Shown here: in pieces, positions 1 through 10,360 of the stretch
How the letters are laid out: each line of letters begins with the position of its first letter
Position numbering within the stretch: position 1 is the stretch's first letter
NCBI GenBank assembly: GCA_039583875.1
Contig: CM077147.1
Coordinates: 106,810,124 to 106,874,123, forward strand
DNA length: 64,000 bases
Source: Platanthera guangdongensis
Lineage: Eukaryota > Streptophyta > Magnoliopsida > Asparagales > Orchidaceae
Direction of reading: 5' to 3'
Made by a program: the position numbers and the translations under genes
Notes under the pieces: model-generated
The model's input: only the letters and a program-made list of their open reading frames with translations
Databases searched by the model: none
Told to the model about the DNA's origin: nothing

Positions 1-32
1 AACTTGCCAAAATATATAAAATGAAAGGGCAT

Positions 33-711
33 TGTACAACCCATATTCGCTGAAGCCAGACAAGGAGGCACAATGGTCACAGGAGGGTTAGCCGAAGTGG
101 TCCCGCCCTAAGGAGGATCTCGCCCACAGAAGGCGGAAAGCTCTCGCCGGATGCTATAAAAGAGAAAAATAGGCCGAGAGCGCCAAGCGCGGCTGCGCGG
201 AAGCGCTCTCGCCAAACCAAGCCTCAGTCCCGGAGAGTTCTCGCTTGCCTGGGCGAGAACGTTCGTGCCACGCCCTGGGCCGAAAGGTCTCGGCACCGGC
301 TCTCGCCGAGTGGGGCCCAGGGTCTTTGGAAGAATGTCCTATTGCCCTCAGGAGAAATTACTTCAGTACCTCAGAGAGACAGCGGGATTTGGCTATTGGC
401 AGACCAACCAGGGGCTTTCAGTAATTCCAGGACAACCAAATGCTATAAATAGACCCATAAGGGCTCATTAGAAAGCAAGCGATCATTGTCTCCCGAATTC
501 CAGTGCTTTCTGAGGAGCTCCAAGCCCAGCTTTGGCTTTGGAGGGGAAGCTCTCAGAGATCTTCCGGGTGTGAGGTGGGACCTCCCTGCTGTGGCTTTTG
601 GTCAGTCTTAGGTCCTTAGAATCCAGTCAAGGGGTGAGACTTGAGAGAAGTAGGTTTTGGCTGCACCCCTTTTTCTTCGAACTTCAGTTGGGGTCATATT
701 TGGCTTCAACA
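33..711 (+). repeat. 5' LTR of Tat element H
   Basis: It aligns along its full length with 12299-12987, starts TGTACAACC and ends CTTCAACA. The two copies differ at roughly fourteen places by eye, and more than half are single-base insertions or deletions. TATA box at 444-451. A second TATA-like string (TATAAA) lies at 155-160. Confidence 0.88.
444..451 (+). promoter_or_regulatory. TATA box in the 5' LTR of H
   Basis: TATAAATA followed by GACCC, 268 bp before the LTR end, places transcription start near 475-485 and leaves a ~230 bp R-U5. The same box is present in the 3' LTR at 12719-12726. Confidence 0.75.
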
Positions 712-769
712 GTTCTGGTGCGGTGAGCGTGGAAGGCAGCCGATTCAAGAAAGCCTTAACTTTTGTCCC

Positions 770-2474
770 ATGGCTGGAGGTGAAGGGGAAGGGTCTGGTT
801 CTGGAGGCTCCCCCACCTGGGGAGAGGAAGCGACGAAGAGGATGCTGGATGAGTTCAGGCGAGAGGTTCTGCAGACGATCAGCTTGGCCTTCTCGGCGAG
901 AGGCAAGTGGGCCACCCCTCAGGTCCCGATAGAAGAGGTTCCGCTCTTGGGCGAGAACGCCCCAGGGCAGCGCCCAGGAAAGGAGGTCCGGGCGAGGCTG
1001 GCGAGAGAGATATGGCGGCGCGGGAGCTATTCCCAGGCCAGAGCCAGCGCCCGGGCAAGGAGGCATTGACAGAGCCAGGCGAGAAGGAGGCGGCGGTGCG
1101 GGAACTCTTCCCAGGGCACGGTCTCGCGGATCGGGCGTGCCAGCCGAGGCCGCGAGACGTGCCTTCTCGCCAGGCAGGAGGCGAGAGCCCATTTAGCGAG
1201 CTCATCATCTCGGCTCCGGTACCGGAGGGGTTCCGGGAGCCCGACATGTCCTATTACTCAGGGAAGGATGACCCGATGCAACACGTACAGTGGTTTGAAG
1301 ACGTTGTGTCAATAAGGCAGATGACAGATGCCTTCAAGTGCGGCTGTTTGCCATCACATTGAAGGAGAAGGCTCGGGACTGGTTCCACCAGTTGCCAGCG
1401 AGATCGATCTACAGTTTTGAGGATCTGCGGAGAAGTTTCCTGTTAAGTTCTCTACCTCGAAGAAGCGGAAGAAGGAAGCGGAGTGTCTGTTTGCGGTGAG
1501 GCAGAGGCCAGATGAAACGCTGGGTCACTATGTTGACCGGTTCCAGGAGGAGATCCTTTGGTCCAGGAGGTCCCAGGGTACGCTCTGATGCTGGCCTTCA
1601 CCCTGGGGCTGAGACCGGGATTCTTTAGCATGGAGTTGAAGAGGGTGCCCCCCCTCTCCTTTGAGGAGCTTATGGAGAGGGCGGCAAAGGAGATTGATTT
1701 CGAGAGAGCAAACCCAGCATTCGCCAGGAAGTTGGCCAAGCTAGCAGAGGATGACGGGAAGGAACCAGCAGCGGGAAGACAGAAGGAGTCGAGAGAGCAG
1801 AGGGAGCTGAGGGAAGAAAGGAGAAGGGAGGAGCCCCGAAGGTTTGGGCAACAGCAGGGTTGGGGGGCCCGGGAGCCAGTCAACCGGTTGGGTTGGAGGC
1901 CCCAGGAGGGTCGCCCCCAAGGCCCAGGAGAAGGCTTTCGTGGGAGAGATAACCTGCGGGAGCCCCGGAGGTTCGATCGACCGGCATGGAGGCAGGAGCC
2001 GAGGATCGTCCCCCACCACCACAGGAGGCCATGGAAGTAGGAAGGGGGAGAGGAGCAGCCAGGGGAGCTCGAGGAGGAAGAAGAGGAAGGGGAGACGGGA
2101 GAAGGGGCGGGGAGGCGTTGCTCTTTTGTGACTTCCACCAGGAGGAGGGTCACGCAACGGCCACCTGCCCGGAGTTCTTAGAGTTGAGGGAGGCCAGAGG
2201 AGCAGGGAGGCAGGATCCACCGATGAGGATAGTGGAGGTGCAGCAGGGCGAAGCGGAGGACAGGTGCGAAGACCGGGTGGATGTAGGGACCCGGGGAGGA
2301 ATCGGGGTGATTCATGGAGGAGTGGGGATTGAGGCAACCCGTAAGGGGAGCCTTCAAACCATGTACCGGAGAGGGGTGGCATCAACCTCCCAGTTCCTCC
2401 ACCAGAAGAAAAGATTACTTTCTCATCAGCGGACATGCCAGACTATGAAGATCCATTCTGCGATGCCCTGGTGA
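770..2474 (+). pseudogene. gag: gag of Tat element H, frame-broken
   Basis: The likely start is the ATG at 770, which opens a Gly/Ser/Glu-rich leader. Coding then moves between frames. The Gag core (FSELIISAPVPEGFREP, then GKDDPMQHVQWFEDV) is read at 1190-1362, and its continuation (LKEKARDWFHQLPARSIYSF) is in another frame after 1345. 1558-2040 carries a charged Arg/Glu-rich segment, and 1986-2474 holds a CDFHQEEGHATATC zinc-knuckle-like motif near 2128-2170. The order matches Tat Gag. The frame changes may be real decay or sequencing indels (see findings). Confidence 0.75.
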
Positions 2475-3085
2475 TCCAGACGGCGGTGGAGAACTATACC
2501 GTTTTAAGGATACTGGTAGATAACGGGAGCTCGGTTAATGTCATCTTCAAGAAAGCTTTTGATGAGATGAGGGTTGAAGGGAAGAGGGTTTTGGCATCGG
2601 ATGGACCTTTGTTCGGGTTCTCCGGGGAGAGGAAGGAGGTAGAAGGGGGAGTAGGGTTGCACGTAAGGTTGGGGGGCGTGTCGCGGAACTGCAGGTTCGT
2701 GATCGTGGACGCCCCGAGCAGCTATAACGCCATCTTTGGGCGTCCCCTCATCAGCGCCTTTCGCTGCGTCCCCTCCTCGTTCCATCAGTGCCTCAAGTTC
2801 AACAATGGGGGGGTACAGGTCAAGGTCAGAGGAGACCCGAAGGTGGCAAGGCAATGTTACGTTACAGCAGTCAACACCATTTCGTGGATGGCGGAGGCGG
2901 AAGAGTTGGAAATAGAGATGGCGGCCCTAGAGGAGGTTGTGGAGGAAGAGGAGATGGTCCTCGAGGAGGTAAGAAAGGAAGCTGGAGAGGAAGCCGGAGA
3001 GGAAGAGACAGAGAAGACGGGAGGGGATGTGCAGGTGGTACGGAGGAGCGATGGGCAGGAAAGCCGGAAGGGGCAATGGAAGTAG
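2435..3085 (+). CDS. Retropepsin-type protease region of Tat element H
   Basis: 216 codons. The active-site motif is ILVDNGSSVNVIF about 24 residues in, the DNGSS form usual for Tat and Athila elements in place of DTGA. The flap-like and second conserved segments follow (FVIVDAPSSYNAIFGRP, residues ~88-104). After residue ~150 the sequence becomes a Glu-rich, low-complexity linker that runs to a stop at 3085. The linker continues in the other frames to 3260, where RT begins. The protease would process Gag-Pol in the particle. It looks catalytically complete. Confidence 0.8.
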   Translation: MPDYEDPFCDALVIQTAVENYTVLRILVDNGSSVNVIFKKAFDEMRVEGKRVLASDGPLFGFSGERKEVEGGVGLHVRLGGVSRNCRFVIVDAPSSYNAIFGRPLISAFRCVPSSFHQCLKFNNGGVQVKVRGDPKVARQCYVTAVNTISWMAEAEELEIEMAALEEVVEEEEMVLEEVRKEAGEEAGEEETEKTGGDVQVVRRSDGQESRKGQWK

Positions 3086-3259
3086 AAGAGCAAGTGGCAA
3101 GAGAAGTCGAGGGAGAGGTCCCAGGGGGCATAGAGGCCGAGCAGCAGCAGCAGAGGGGATAGAAGCGATGGAGATTGAGGAGGAGGAAAAAGGAGAGCTG
3201 GAGCTGGAGGAAGAGGCAAGGACGGTTGGGAGCAGTCGCGGCTGGAGCCGGATGAAGAA

Positions 3260-4762
3260 GTGGTGGAGGTGGAGGTCTTCACCAGAGCAGGAAAAGAACA
3301 AAGGGTACGGGTCAGCGGGGGGTTGAGACTCGAGGCTTGGGAGCAGGTGCGAGCTTGCATTCAAAGCAACGTTGACATCTTTGCTTGGAGCGCGGCGGAC
3401 ATGCCGGGCATCGACGCCGACGTAGCCTGCCACTGCCTGAACCTGGATCCCCGCGCCCGCCCCATCCGTCAGAAGATGAGAACCATCGCTACAAAGCTGG
3501 AGGAGCCCATTCGTGAGGAGGTCAAGAAGCTCCTGGAGGCGGGCTTCATCTCAGAGATCCAGTATCCAGGCTGGATCTCCAATGTGGTAATGGTGAAGAA
3601 AGGATGTGGTAAATGGAGGATGTGTGTTGACTTTTCTTTGTTGAATAAATCATGCCCCAAGGATTGCTATCCCCTACCTCGGATCGACGCGCTGGTTGAT
3701 TCAGCCGTCGGTTTTTCTGTCATGAGTTTTTTAGATGCTTTTTCAGGTTATCACCAGATCCGGATGCACCCTCCTGACACCAAGGATGTTTCCTTCATCA
3801 CGAGGGATGGATGCTTCAGTTACAAGATGATGCCCTTTGGGTTAAAGAACGCAGGGGCTACCTATCAGCGCATGATGGATCGGGTCTTCCGGGATCAGAG
3901 GGGGAGGAACTTGGAGGTCTACGTCGACGACCTAATGATCAAAAGCAAGAGCATAGTTTCACACCTGCAAGACCTCGAGGAAACTTTCGCCACCCTGAGA
4001 AGTTTTAAAATGAGGCTGAATCCCTTAAAGTGTGTCTTCGGGGCCAGCCGCGGGAAGTTCCTCGGGCATCTTCTGACTCCGGCAGGGGTGGAGCCCAACC
4101 CGGACAAGGTCAAGGCCATCCTGGATCTGGAGTCACCACATGACACCAAGGAGGTCCAGCGCCTGACAGGCAAGCTGGCTGGGCTAAGCAGGTTCCTCTC
4201 TAGGGCAGGAGACAAGTGTTCTTCATTCTTTAAGGTGTTGCGGGGGAATCAAAGGTTCGAATGGACGGCCGAGTGCGAAGAGGCCTTCCAAGGGCTGAAA
4301 AGACAACTCTCTCAGGCTCCCCTCCTTCAGAGCCCAAAAGATGGGGAGGACCTGACCTTGTACCTCGGAGTAGGGGCGGAGGCGGTGAGCTCCGTCCTAG
4401 TAAGGGAAGAAGGAAAGAAGCAGCTTCCCATCTATTACGTCAGCCGGATATTGAGAAAAGCAGAGCTTCGCTACCCCATCCTGGAAAAGCTCGCTTATGC
4501 CTTGGTCATCTCGGCCAGAAAGCTCCGGCCGTACTTTCAAGCGCATTCGATTAGGGTGGTGACCGACCACCCTCTTCGCAAGATCTTCGAAGGAGTGGAG
4601 CACTCGGGGAGGCTGGCTAAGTGGTCCATTGAGCTAAGCGAGTTCGACATCTCCTTTGTACCAAGACTCTCCATCAAGGCACAGGCAGTGGCGGACTTTC
4701 TAGCAGACTACGTTGTTGAGGTTGAGGGGAAGAGCAACAACCGCGAGAAGCATGGAAGTTGA
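3260..4762 (+). CDS. pol: Reverse transcriptase and RNase H of Tat element H
   Basis: 500 codons. RT landmarks in order: YPGWISNVVMVKKGCGKWRMCVD-type fingers, LNKSCPKDCYPLPRID, the FLDAFSGYHQI catalytic Asp, MMPFGLKNAGATYQRMMD, and YVDDLMIKSK, which keeps both catalytic Asp residues. The connection and RNase H follow (LTLYLGVGAEAVSSVLV, PIYYVSR, YPILEKLAYALV, VVTDHPL, WSIELSEFDI). The domain ends at a TGA at 4760-4762, and the next domain starts at once in another frame. This reads as an intact RT domain. Confidence 0.92.
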   Translation: MVEVEVFTRAGKEQRVRVSGGLRLEAWEQVRACIQSNVDIFAWSAADMPGIDADVACHCLNLDPRARPIRQKMRTIATKLEEPIREEVKKLLEAGFISEIQYPGWISNVVMVKKGCGKWRMCVDFSLLNKSCPKDCYPLPRIDALVDSAVGFSVMSFLDAFSGYHQIRMHPPDTKDVSFITRDGCFSYKMMPFGLKNAGATYQRMMDRVFRDQRGRNLEVYVDDLMIKSKSIVSHLQDLEETFATLRSFKMRLNPLKCVFGASRGKFLGHLLTPAGVEPNPDKVKAILDLESPHDTKEVQRLTGKLAGLSRFLSRAGDKCSSFFKVLRGNQRFEWTAECEEAFQGLKRQLSQAPLLQSPKDGEDLTLYLGVGAEAVSSVLVREEGKKQLPIYYVSRILRKAELRYPILEKLAYALVISARKLRPYFQAHSIRVVTDHPLRKIFEGVEHSGRLAKWSIELSEFDISFVPRLSIKAQAVADFLADYVVEVEGKSNNREKHGS

Positions 4763-5181
4763 TGGTTGATGGGGCCTCAGGAAGGCACTCCCTAGGAGCG
4801 GGGGTGGTGTTGACAAGTCCCCAGGGGGTAACCATAGAGCAGGCAGTTATTTTACATTTCCCAGTGACCAACAACCAAGCGGAGTATGAGGCCGTGATCG
4901 CCGGCCTCCGCTTGGCAAAGGAGCTAGAGATTCAGGACGTGGAAGTCTTCACTGATTCAAAGGTAGTAGCATCGCAGATCCGGGGAGAATTTGAAGCTCG
5001 GGAGCCTACCCTCATCAAGTACCTCTCCAAGGTAAGGGCGATCATCGGAGGTTTCCGGTCATTCTCAATTCAACATGTTCCAAGGGAAGAAAGTGTAGCC
5101 GCCGATCGACTAGCCAAGTTCGGACCTCGCGGGGGGGGGGGGGGGGGGGGAACCTTGCGGAGCTATTCCGACCGGCTATAG
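4759..5181 (+). CDS. Additional (archaeal-type) RNase H of Tat element H
   Basis: 140 codons in a different frame from RT. Motifs: MVDGASGRHSLGAGVVL (first acidic residue), NNQAEYEAVIAGLRLA (Glu), VFTDSKVVASQI (Asp) and VPREESVAADRLAK (last Asp). This fits the type I archaeal/plant RNase H that Tat-lineage elements carry as a second, active domain. It is read through the last motif, then runs into a 20-base G run at 5131-5150 that scrambles the C-terminus. The first codon is not an ATG, so it was probably part of one Pol polyprotein, with the frame now offset. Confidence 0.85.
   Translation: MMVDGASGRHSLGAGVVLTSPQGVTIEQAVILHFPVTNNQAEYEAVIAGLRLAKELEIQDVEVFTDSKVVASQIRGEFEAREPTLIKYLSKVRAIIGGFRSFSIQHVPREESVAADRLAKFGPRGGGGGGGTLRSYSDRL
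5131..5150 (+). repeat. G20 homopolymer inside pol
   Basis: Twenty consecutive G residues directly after the RNase H FGPR segment. The run separates the second RNase H frame from the integrase frame at 5193. It is a hotspot for polymerase or sequencing slippage. Confidence 0.95.
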
Positions 5182-5192
5182 ATGAAGGAGAA

Positions 5193-6110
5193 TTGATGTT
5201 GGTGGATCAGCAACCCTCGTGGGTGGATCCATTTGTGACTTTCCTGTCCACCGGTGAACTGCCTGAGGGGACCAAGGTCGGGAGAAGTTTCAAGCGTAAA
5301 GCGGCTCACTACTTGATGATGGAGGGAGGTCTGCATCGTAAGATGTTGTCAGGGCTCCTAGCCAGATGTGCGACCGAAGAAGAAATCCTGAAGATTTTAA
5401 GGGAGGTGCATTCGGGCGAGTGCGGCAGTCACTCTGGAGGAAGGACACTGGAGGCTAGGGTGGTCAGACAGGGGTACTTCTGGCCCACCCTAAGGAAGGA
5501 TGCCATGGAGTTTGCAAGGAGGTGTCAAAAATGTCAGCTCTACGCCCCCCTTCAACTCTTGGCAGCTCAAAGACTCCGGAGTATCACGGCACCATGGCCA
5601 TTTGCTATCTGGGGAATGGACTTAGTTGGGCCCTTTCCTCCGGCTAGTGGGCAGAGGAGGTTCCTTTTGGTCATGATTGATTATTTCTCGAAGTGGCTAG
5701 AGGTTAAAGCCTTAGCCAAGGTCACCTCGCAGGTTATAAGGAATTTCATCTGGGGGGAGATCATTTGTAGACATGGGTTGCCCCAAGCAATAGTGACCGA
5801 TAACGGCCCCCAGTTTGCCAGCGAGGAGTTCATCAGCTTCTGCGCTCAACTGGGAATAGATCTCCGGTTTGCCTCCGTCCATCACCCTCGGAGTAACGGC
5901 CAAGTGGAAGCAGCAAACAAAATCATTGTGAACCTACTGAAGAAAAAGGTGGAGAACTTAAAAGGGAATTGGGTGGAGCAGCTCCCGTCGGTCTTATGGG
6001 CACTACGAACGACCCCGAACACGGCCACCGGTGAGACCCCTTCAATCTCTCTCATGGGTGTGAGGCCGTCCTACCAGTGGAGTTCGAGGTCCGGTCACTG
6101 CGAGTCATAA
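5193..6110 (+). CDS. Integrase of Tat element H, zinc-binding and catalytic core
   Basis: 305 codons. An HHCC zinc finger spans about residues 73-111 (HSGECGSHSGGRTL, then CQKCQ). The catalytic core follows: GMDLVGPFPP (Asp), VTDNGPQFAS (Asp), and HHPRSNGQVEAANK with its Glu. The D,D-35-E triad looks complete. Near 6060 the frame is lost and the C-terminal part continues at 6077 in another frame. The protein would insert cDNA into the host genome. Confidence 0.9.
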   Translation: MMLVDQQPSWVDPFVTFLSTGELPEGTKVGRSFKRKAAHYLMMEGGLHRKMLSGLLARCATEEEILKILREVHSGECGSHSGGRTLEARVVRQGYFWPTLRKDAMEFARRCQKCQLYAPLQLLAAQRLRSITAPWPFAIWGMDLVGPFPPASGQRRFLLVMIDYFSKWLEVKALAKVTSQVIRNFIWGEIICRHGLPQAIVTDNGPQFASEEFISFCAQLGIDLRFASVHHPRSNGQVEAANKIIVNLLKKKVENLKGNWVEQLPSVLWALRTTPNTATGETPSISLMGVRPSYQWSSRSGHCES

Positions 6111-6472
6111 CCGCGGGCGAAGGTGACGAGACTTGGAGGGTGGAGAATGAAGAGGGGCAGCGCCTCTTGTTAGATATGGTGGAGGAACTGCGAGACGTGG
6201 CGGCTATCAGGCAAGAAGAAATCAAGCGACGGATGGCCAAGCATTTTGATAAGCATGTCAGGGTCAAGCAGTTCGCAGAAGGGGATCTGGTGCTGAGAAA
6301 GGTCGACGCGGCGGGAAGATCAGCTCCCGTGGGTAAGCTCCACCCGAACTGGGAAGGTCCATACATTGTAAAGGAAGTCCTCGTAACAGGGGGATACTAC
6401 CTCCAGGACGTGGAGGGAAGAGCCCTAAGCCACACTTGGAATGGTGATGATCTAAAGTGCTTCTACCCCTGA
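6077..6472 (+). CDS. C-terminal part of integrase, Tat element H
   Basis: 131 codons continuing the integrase in a shifted frame: VEFEVRSLRV, LRDVAAIRQEEIKRRMAKHFDKHVR, FAEGDLVLRKV, LHPNWEGPYIVKEVL and GGYYLQDVEGR. This is the GPY/F-type DNA-binding tail. No chromodomain follows, as expected for Tat rather than chromoviruses. It ends at TGA 6470-6472, about 115 bp before the tandem array. Confidence 0.85.
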   Translation: MEFEVRSLRVITAGEGDETWRVENEEGQRLLLDMVEELRDVAAIRQEEIKRRMAKHFDKHVRVKQFAEGDLVLRKVDAAGRSAPVGKLHPNWEGPYIVKEVLVTGGYYLQDVEGRALSHTWNGDDLKCFYP

Positions 6473-6588
6473 GGGGGGAAGGATGTAACCATGTATCTCA
6501 AAAATAAACTTGTTATATTATACCGATTGATTCTCCTTTAACTAGTGTCGAATTTTCCATGGCATAACATAGTTGAATGTTTTGTGAT

Positions 6589-7606
6589 ACCCCGAGCTCG
6601 GCTCGGCCCCAGGTAGACCCGCTGCGCAGGCTCTCATCTAGCTGGCAGGTCCGAAGGCTCGCATGTGGGTGATAGGTTTGGTTGGTTTGAGATCTTCATC
6701 GGCACCCCGAGCTCGGCTCGGCCCCAGGTAGACCCGCTGCGCAGGCTCTCATCTAGCTGGCAGGTCCGAAGGCTCGCCTGTGGGGGATAGGTTTGGTTGG
6801 TTTGAGATCTTCATCGGCACCCGAGCTCGGCTCGGCCCCAGGTAGACCCGCTGCGCAGGCTCTCATCTAGCTGGCAGGTCCAAAGGCTCGCCTGTGGGGG
6901 ATAGGTTTGGTTGGTTTGAGATCTTCATCGGCACCCCGAGCTCGGCTCGGCCCCAGGTAGACCCGCTGCGCAGGCTCTCATCTAGCTGGCAGGTCCGAAG
7001 GCTCGCCTGTGGGGGATAGGTTTGGTTGGTTTGAGATCTTCATCGGCACCCCGAGCTCGGCTCGGCCCCAGGTAGACCCGCTGCGCAGGCTCTCATCTAG
7101 CTGGCAGGTCCGAAGGCTCGCATGTGGGGGATAGGTTTGGTTGGTTTGAGATCTTCATTGCACCCCGAGCTCGGCTCGGCCCCAGGTAGACCCGCTGCGC
7201 AGGCTCTCATCTAGCTGGCAGGTCCGAAGGCTCGCCTGTGGGGGATAGGTTTGGTTGGTTTGAGATCTTCATCGGCACCCCGAGCTCGGCTCGGCCCCAG
7301 GTAGACCCGCTGCGCAGGCTCTCATCTAGCTGGCAGGTCCGAAGGCTCGCCTGTGGGGGATAGGTTTGGTTGGTTTGAGATCTTCATCGGCACCCCGAGC
7401 TCGGCTCGGCCCCAGGTAGACCCGCTGCGCAGGCTCTCATCTAGCTGGCAGGTCCGAAGGCTCGCCTGTGGGGGATAGGTTTGGTTGGTTTGAGATCTTC
7501 ATCGGCACCCCGAGCTCGGCTCGGCCCAGGTAGACCCGCTGCGCAGGCTCTCATCTAGCTGGCAGGTCCGGAGGCTCGCCTGTGGGAGATAGGTTTGGTC
7601 TGGTTG
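6589..7606 (+). repeat. Nine-copy ~115-bp tandem repeat downstream of pol in element H
   Basis: CCCGAGCTCGGCTCGG recurs at 6591, 6706, 6820, 6935, 7050, 7164, 7279, 7394 and 7509, giving periods of 114-115 bp. Copies differ by only a few bases. Each contains CCAGGTAGACCCGCTGCGCA, TCTCATCTAGCTGGCAGGTC and GGTTTGGTTGGTTTGAG. Tat-lineage elements are known to carry hypervariable tandem repeats in this 3' region, which can seed satellite DNA. I see no ORF function. Confidence 0.97.
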
Positions 7607-7659
7607 GCTTGGTTAATGCAAGACAGGAAGCACGTTGGGAATACCAAATGAAAAGTGAA

Positions 7660-7735
7660 AAAGAGGAGATAGATCTCGGCAGAGAGATCTCGGCAGAGAT
7701 AGATCTCGGCAGGGATAGATCTCGGCAGGAGAGTC
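7660..7735 (+). repeat. Short AGATCTCGGCAG repeat
   Basis: Four AGATCTCGGCAG units follow one another, separated by AG, AGAT and GGAT spacers, just after the 115-bp array. The rest of 7607-8329 holds no ORF that I can support and would be the shared 3' region of the antisense gene and the sense transcript. Confidence 0.8.
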
Positions 7736-8329
7736 CCCGTTAAAGGGAACTCGGGGTGGGGAGGCTTTCGCCAAAAAGGCTCCTCTCAGTGTTCTCGAAC
7801 AAACAGGCGAGATCGTTATGCGATGGGCCAGAGGGGACTTGCGCAGTCTAGAGGGGACGGTCCCGTATTAAGGATTCGAGGATCGCGCTTCCGGCTGGCC
7901 GGTTGCCACGGGTTCTCGCTGATTCGTCGCTAAGGATTTCCTAAGAGAGCCAAGGGCCTTGGCGGAAGCATACGCCGAAGGCGTTCAATCACAACAAGTA
8001 CATCAAACACATTCGCAAATAACAAGATGAAATGTTCACAAAAAAAACATTTGCATTAACAATACTATATACGGGTACAAAATGATAGCGTCTCGCGCTT
8101 TACACAGAGGTGAAGATCATAAGCGAGAAGGGGACCCTCAAGGGGACAGACTGTACCCCTCGGAAGTCTCGCTGGAGCTCCCGCTGGAGCTTCCGCCGGA
8201 GCTCCCCTTGGAGGTCTCGCCACCCGCTGCAGGGGACTTTGAGACATCCGAGGGAGGGGTATCGGGGGCGCCCAGGGGCTTTGGAATAGGCTCGAAGAGC
8301 CATGGGACAAGTTGTTGAGCGGTGATGTC

Positions 8330-10193
8330 TTATCCCCTCCCGTCCCAGCAGTTGATGTCGCGCAGCATCTCCAACGTCAACTTTACGGTGGCTTGCTCGT
8401 TCCCCTGTAGCAGCTTGTCGATGTCATAAGCCGAGTAATACTGGCTCTTCAATCTCTCGTCCAGTGGAGGGGCTGCACTCGCCTCGAGGCGTGCGATCTG
8501 CTCCCGCAGGAGAACATTGTCATATCGGGCCTGAGACAGCTCCTCGCGAAGTGCGGCTTGAGCGGAATCCTGAACAGCGGAAGGTTAGCAAAAGAGAAGG
8601 GTTAGGAAGGCGAGAACAAGTGATTGTGGAAGGTCTCGCTTACCCCTTCCGCTTGGCGCGAGGATGACAGTTGCTGGGTCTCAGCCAGCTCCTTGGCCAG
8701 AGAGGCCGCCTGGGCCACCGCATCGTCCCTCGCCTTGAACATGTCTTGGAAGTTGCGGTCTATCGTAATACTCCGCTGGGCGCACATGTGCGCAAGCTCC
8801 AGCCCACGCATTAAAGCGCGAGTGGAGTCGTATGCCAACAGCCGGGTCGACATCCTGTCGTAGATGCTAGCGTCCTCCCGGCTGTAGAGGCCATAGCCTA
8901 AGGCGAAAGCTTCGCCGGTGGCCTCGTCTCGCTCCGCCCAGCTCGGCAAAAGGGACGAGATCGTGACCTCGTTGGCGTCAGGGTCCCATTGCAGCAGTGG
9001 CTTGTTCTCCGCGTCCAGACACCTCACGCCGAGACCGAAGTTACGATGACCGCGCGGCACCTCGTCAGACAGGGGTTGGCTGGAGGTCCCGGCGGCGGCA
9101 CCCTCGCTCTCGGCGGCGCCAGGGGTCCGAGGGTTCTCGGCAGGAGTCCCGGGGCCGCCCCTGGTGGCCGCAATCCTGCTTACTGCCTCCAGGACCTCCT
9201 CGAAGGAGCGGCCGGCGGGGAGAGGTTGGACGGGCGGTACAACAACAGCCTTGCCCTTCTCGGTATCCGTGGTCTTGGGCCTCTTGATTGGCTGAGGTGC
9301 GGAAGTACCCAGCTTTCGCTTCACAACACCGCTGGAGGGGGGAGGCCCGGCTCTTTTCGGCAGGCCTGCGCGGCGGCTTTCGCGAGAGCCAGCGGGTCCT
9401 TAGAAGGTTGGCTCTCTCTGGCGCGAGCCTCGTCGAAAGGCTGGCGGAGAGGGATCTCGCGCTCTCCTGCGAAAACAATAGCGATAAATTCCAACCTTGG
9501 AAAAAGCAAGAAGGCAAATACAGGCGAGATCTTACCTTCTCCCGGAAGTACAGGATGAAGAGAATCGACGTCTCGCCGGAGGTAGAGGACGTCGAAATCC
9601 TTGGTTCCGAAGAACTCAAGGAGGGCGCTCTCGCGGGAGCCCAAGGACGGAGGCTTGTAGGTGGCATCCTCGTATTGGATGGGGGCGAGGGGTACGTTCC
9701 CGAAGTCGCCGGAAACGTAGATGAACCTCTCGCCCCAGTGATGGTGCTTGTTGGCGAGACCGATCGTTTTCAGCAGTTGCCCAGAGAAGAACACCACGCC
9801 TCCCTTCGCGCGGAAAGTAAATAACTTGCGGAAAATCGGCAAGCTAAACTCAATCCTCTCCGACCGCATATAGCATATGAAGGCCATGAGGATCGCCACG
9901 GAGTTAGGGTTCAGCTGCGCGGGAACCACCCCGTAGTACTGGAGAGCCTGCCGCATCTCAGGCCACAGCGGAAGGCGGAAGCCCACCTCGAAGTGTTCGA
10001 TAGGGATGGCGAGCTCCCCCTCTCCTGCAGTGTTGACTTTGTCATGACTGCCCGGGGGCCGCGCGACGAAGCCAGCAGGAACGTGCTGGGTCTTGATCAG
10101 ATTGAACTCGTCTAGAGTGAGAGTGCAGGAAGGGAAGAGATGCTTTTGGAAGGCTTCCGCGCAGTTGGATCGTCCTTCACCACCGCCCGGCAT
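8330..10193 (-). CDS. Antisense ORF of Tat element H, three-exon model, plant transposon-like protein
   Basis: Proposed exons: 10193-9536, 9466-8644 and 8569-8330. Intron 1 (9467-9535) has GTAAG...CAG ends and 69 bp. Intron 2 (8570-8643) has GTAAGC...TTCAG ends and 74 bp, and splicing it joins a phase-0 exon to 79 further open codons ending TAA at 8330-8332. The protein (~570 aa) begins MPGGGEGRSN. Its N-terminal half (GFRLPLWPEMRQALQYYGV, LNPNSVAILMAFICYM) resembles the family named putative gypsy-type transposon. The C-terminal half has Ala/Glu-rich coiled coil. One frame change remains in a C6 run near 9340. Function unknown. Extra antisense ORFs are known in Tat elements; the exon model is my inference. 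Confidence 0.72.
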
Positions 10194-10360
10194 CGCAATA
10201 AGGTTTGAGGGCGAGATCTATGAGGAGAAGGCGAGAGCGAGAACGGGGCGAGAACGGAAGTGGAAGGGTGAGACGGGCGAGAGCTTTGCGAAGACCGCGA
10301 GAACAACAACAAAGGGGAGAGAGACTGGAATCAGAGACATGAATGTGGTAGGTGAGCTCC

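Noticed and set aside
2857..3433. Long - strand ORFs opposite the Glu-rich protease linker of H
   Set aside because: Shadows of the GAGGAG-rich coding strand, which yields Ser/Pro/Leu runs.
9340..9535. Longer intron 1 reaching a CTCCAG acceptor near 9340 in the antisense gene
   Set aside because: The join leads at once to a stop, so the 69-bp version was preferred, with a separate frame change at the C6 run.
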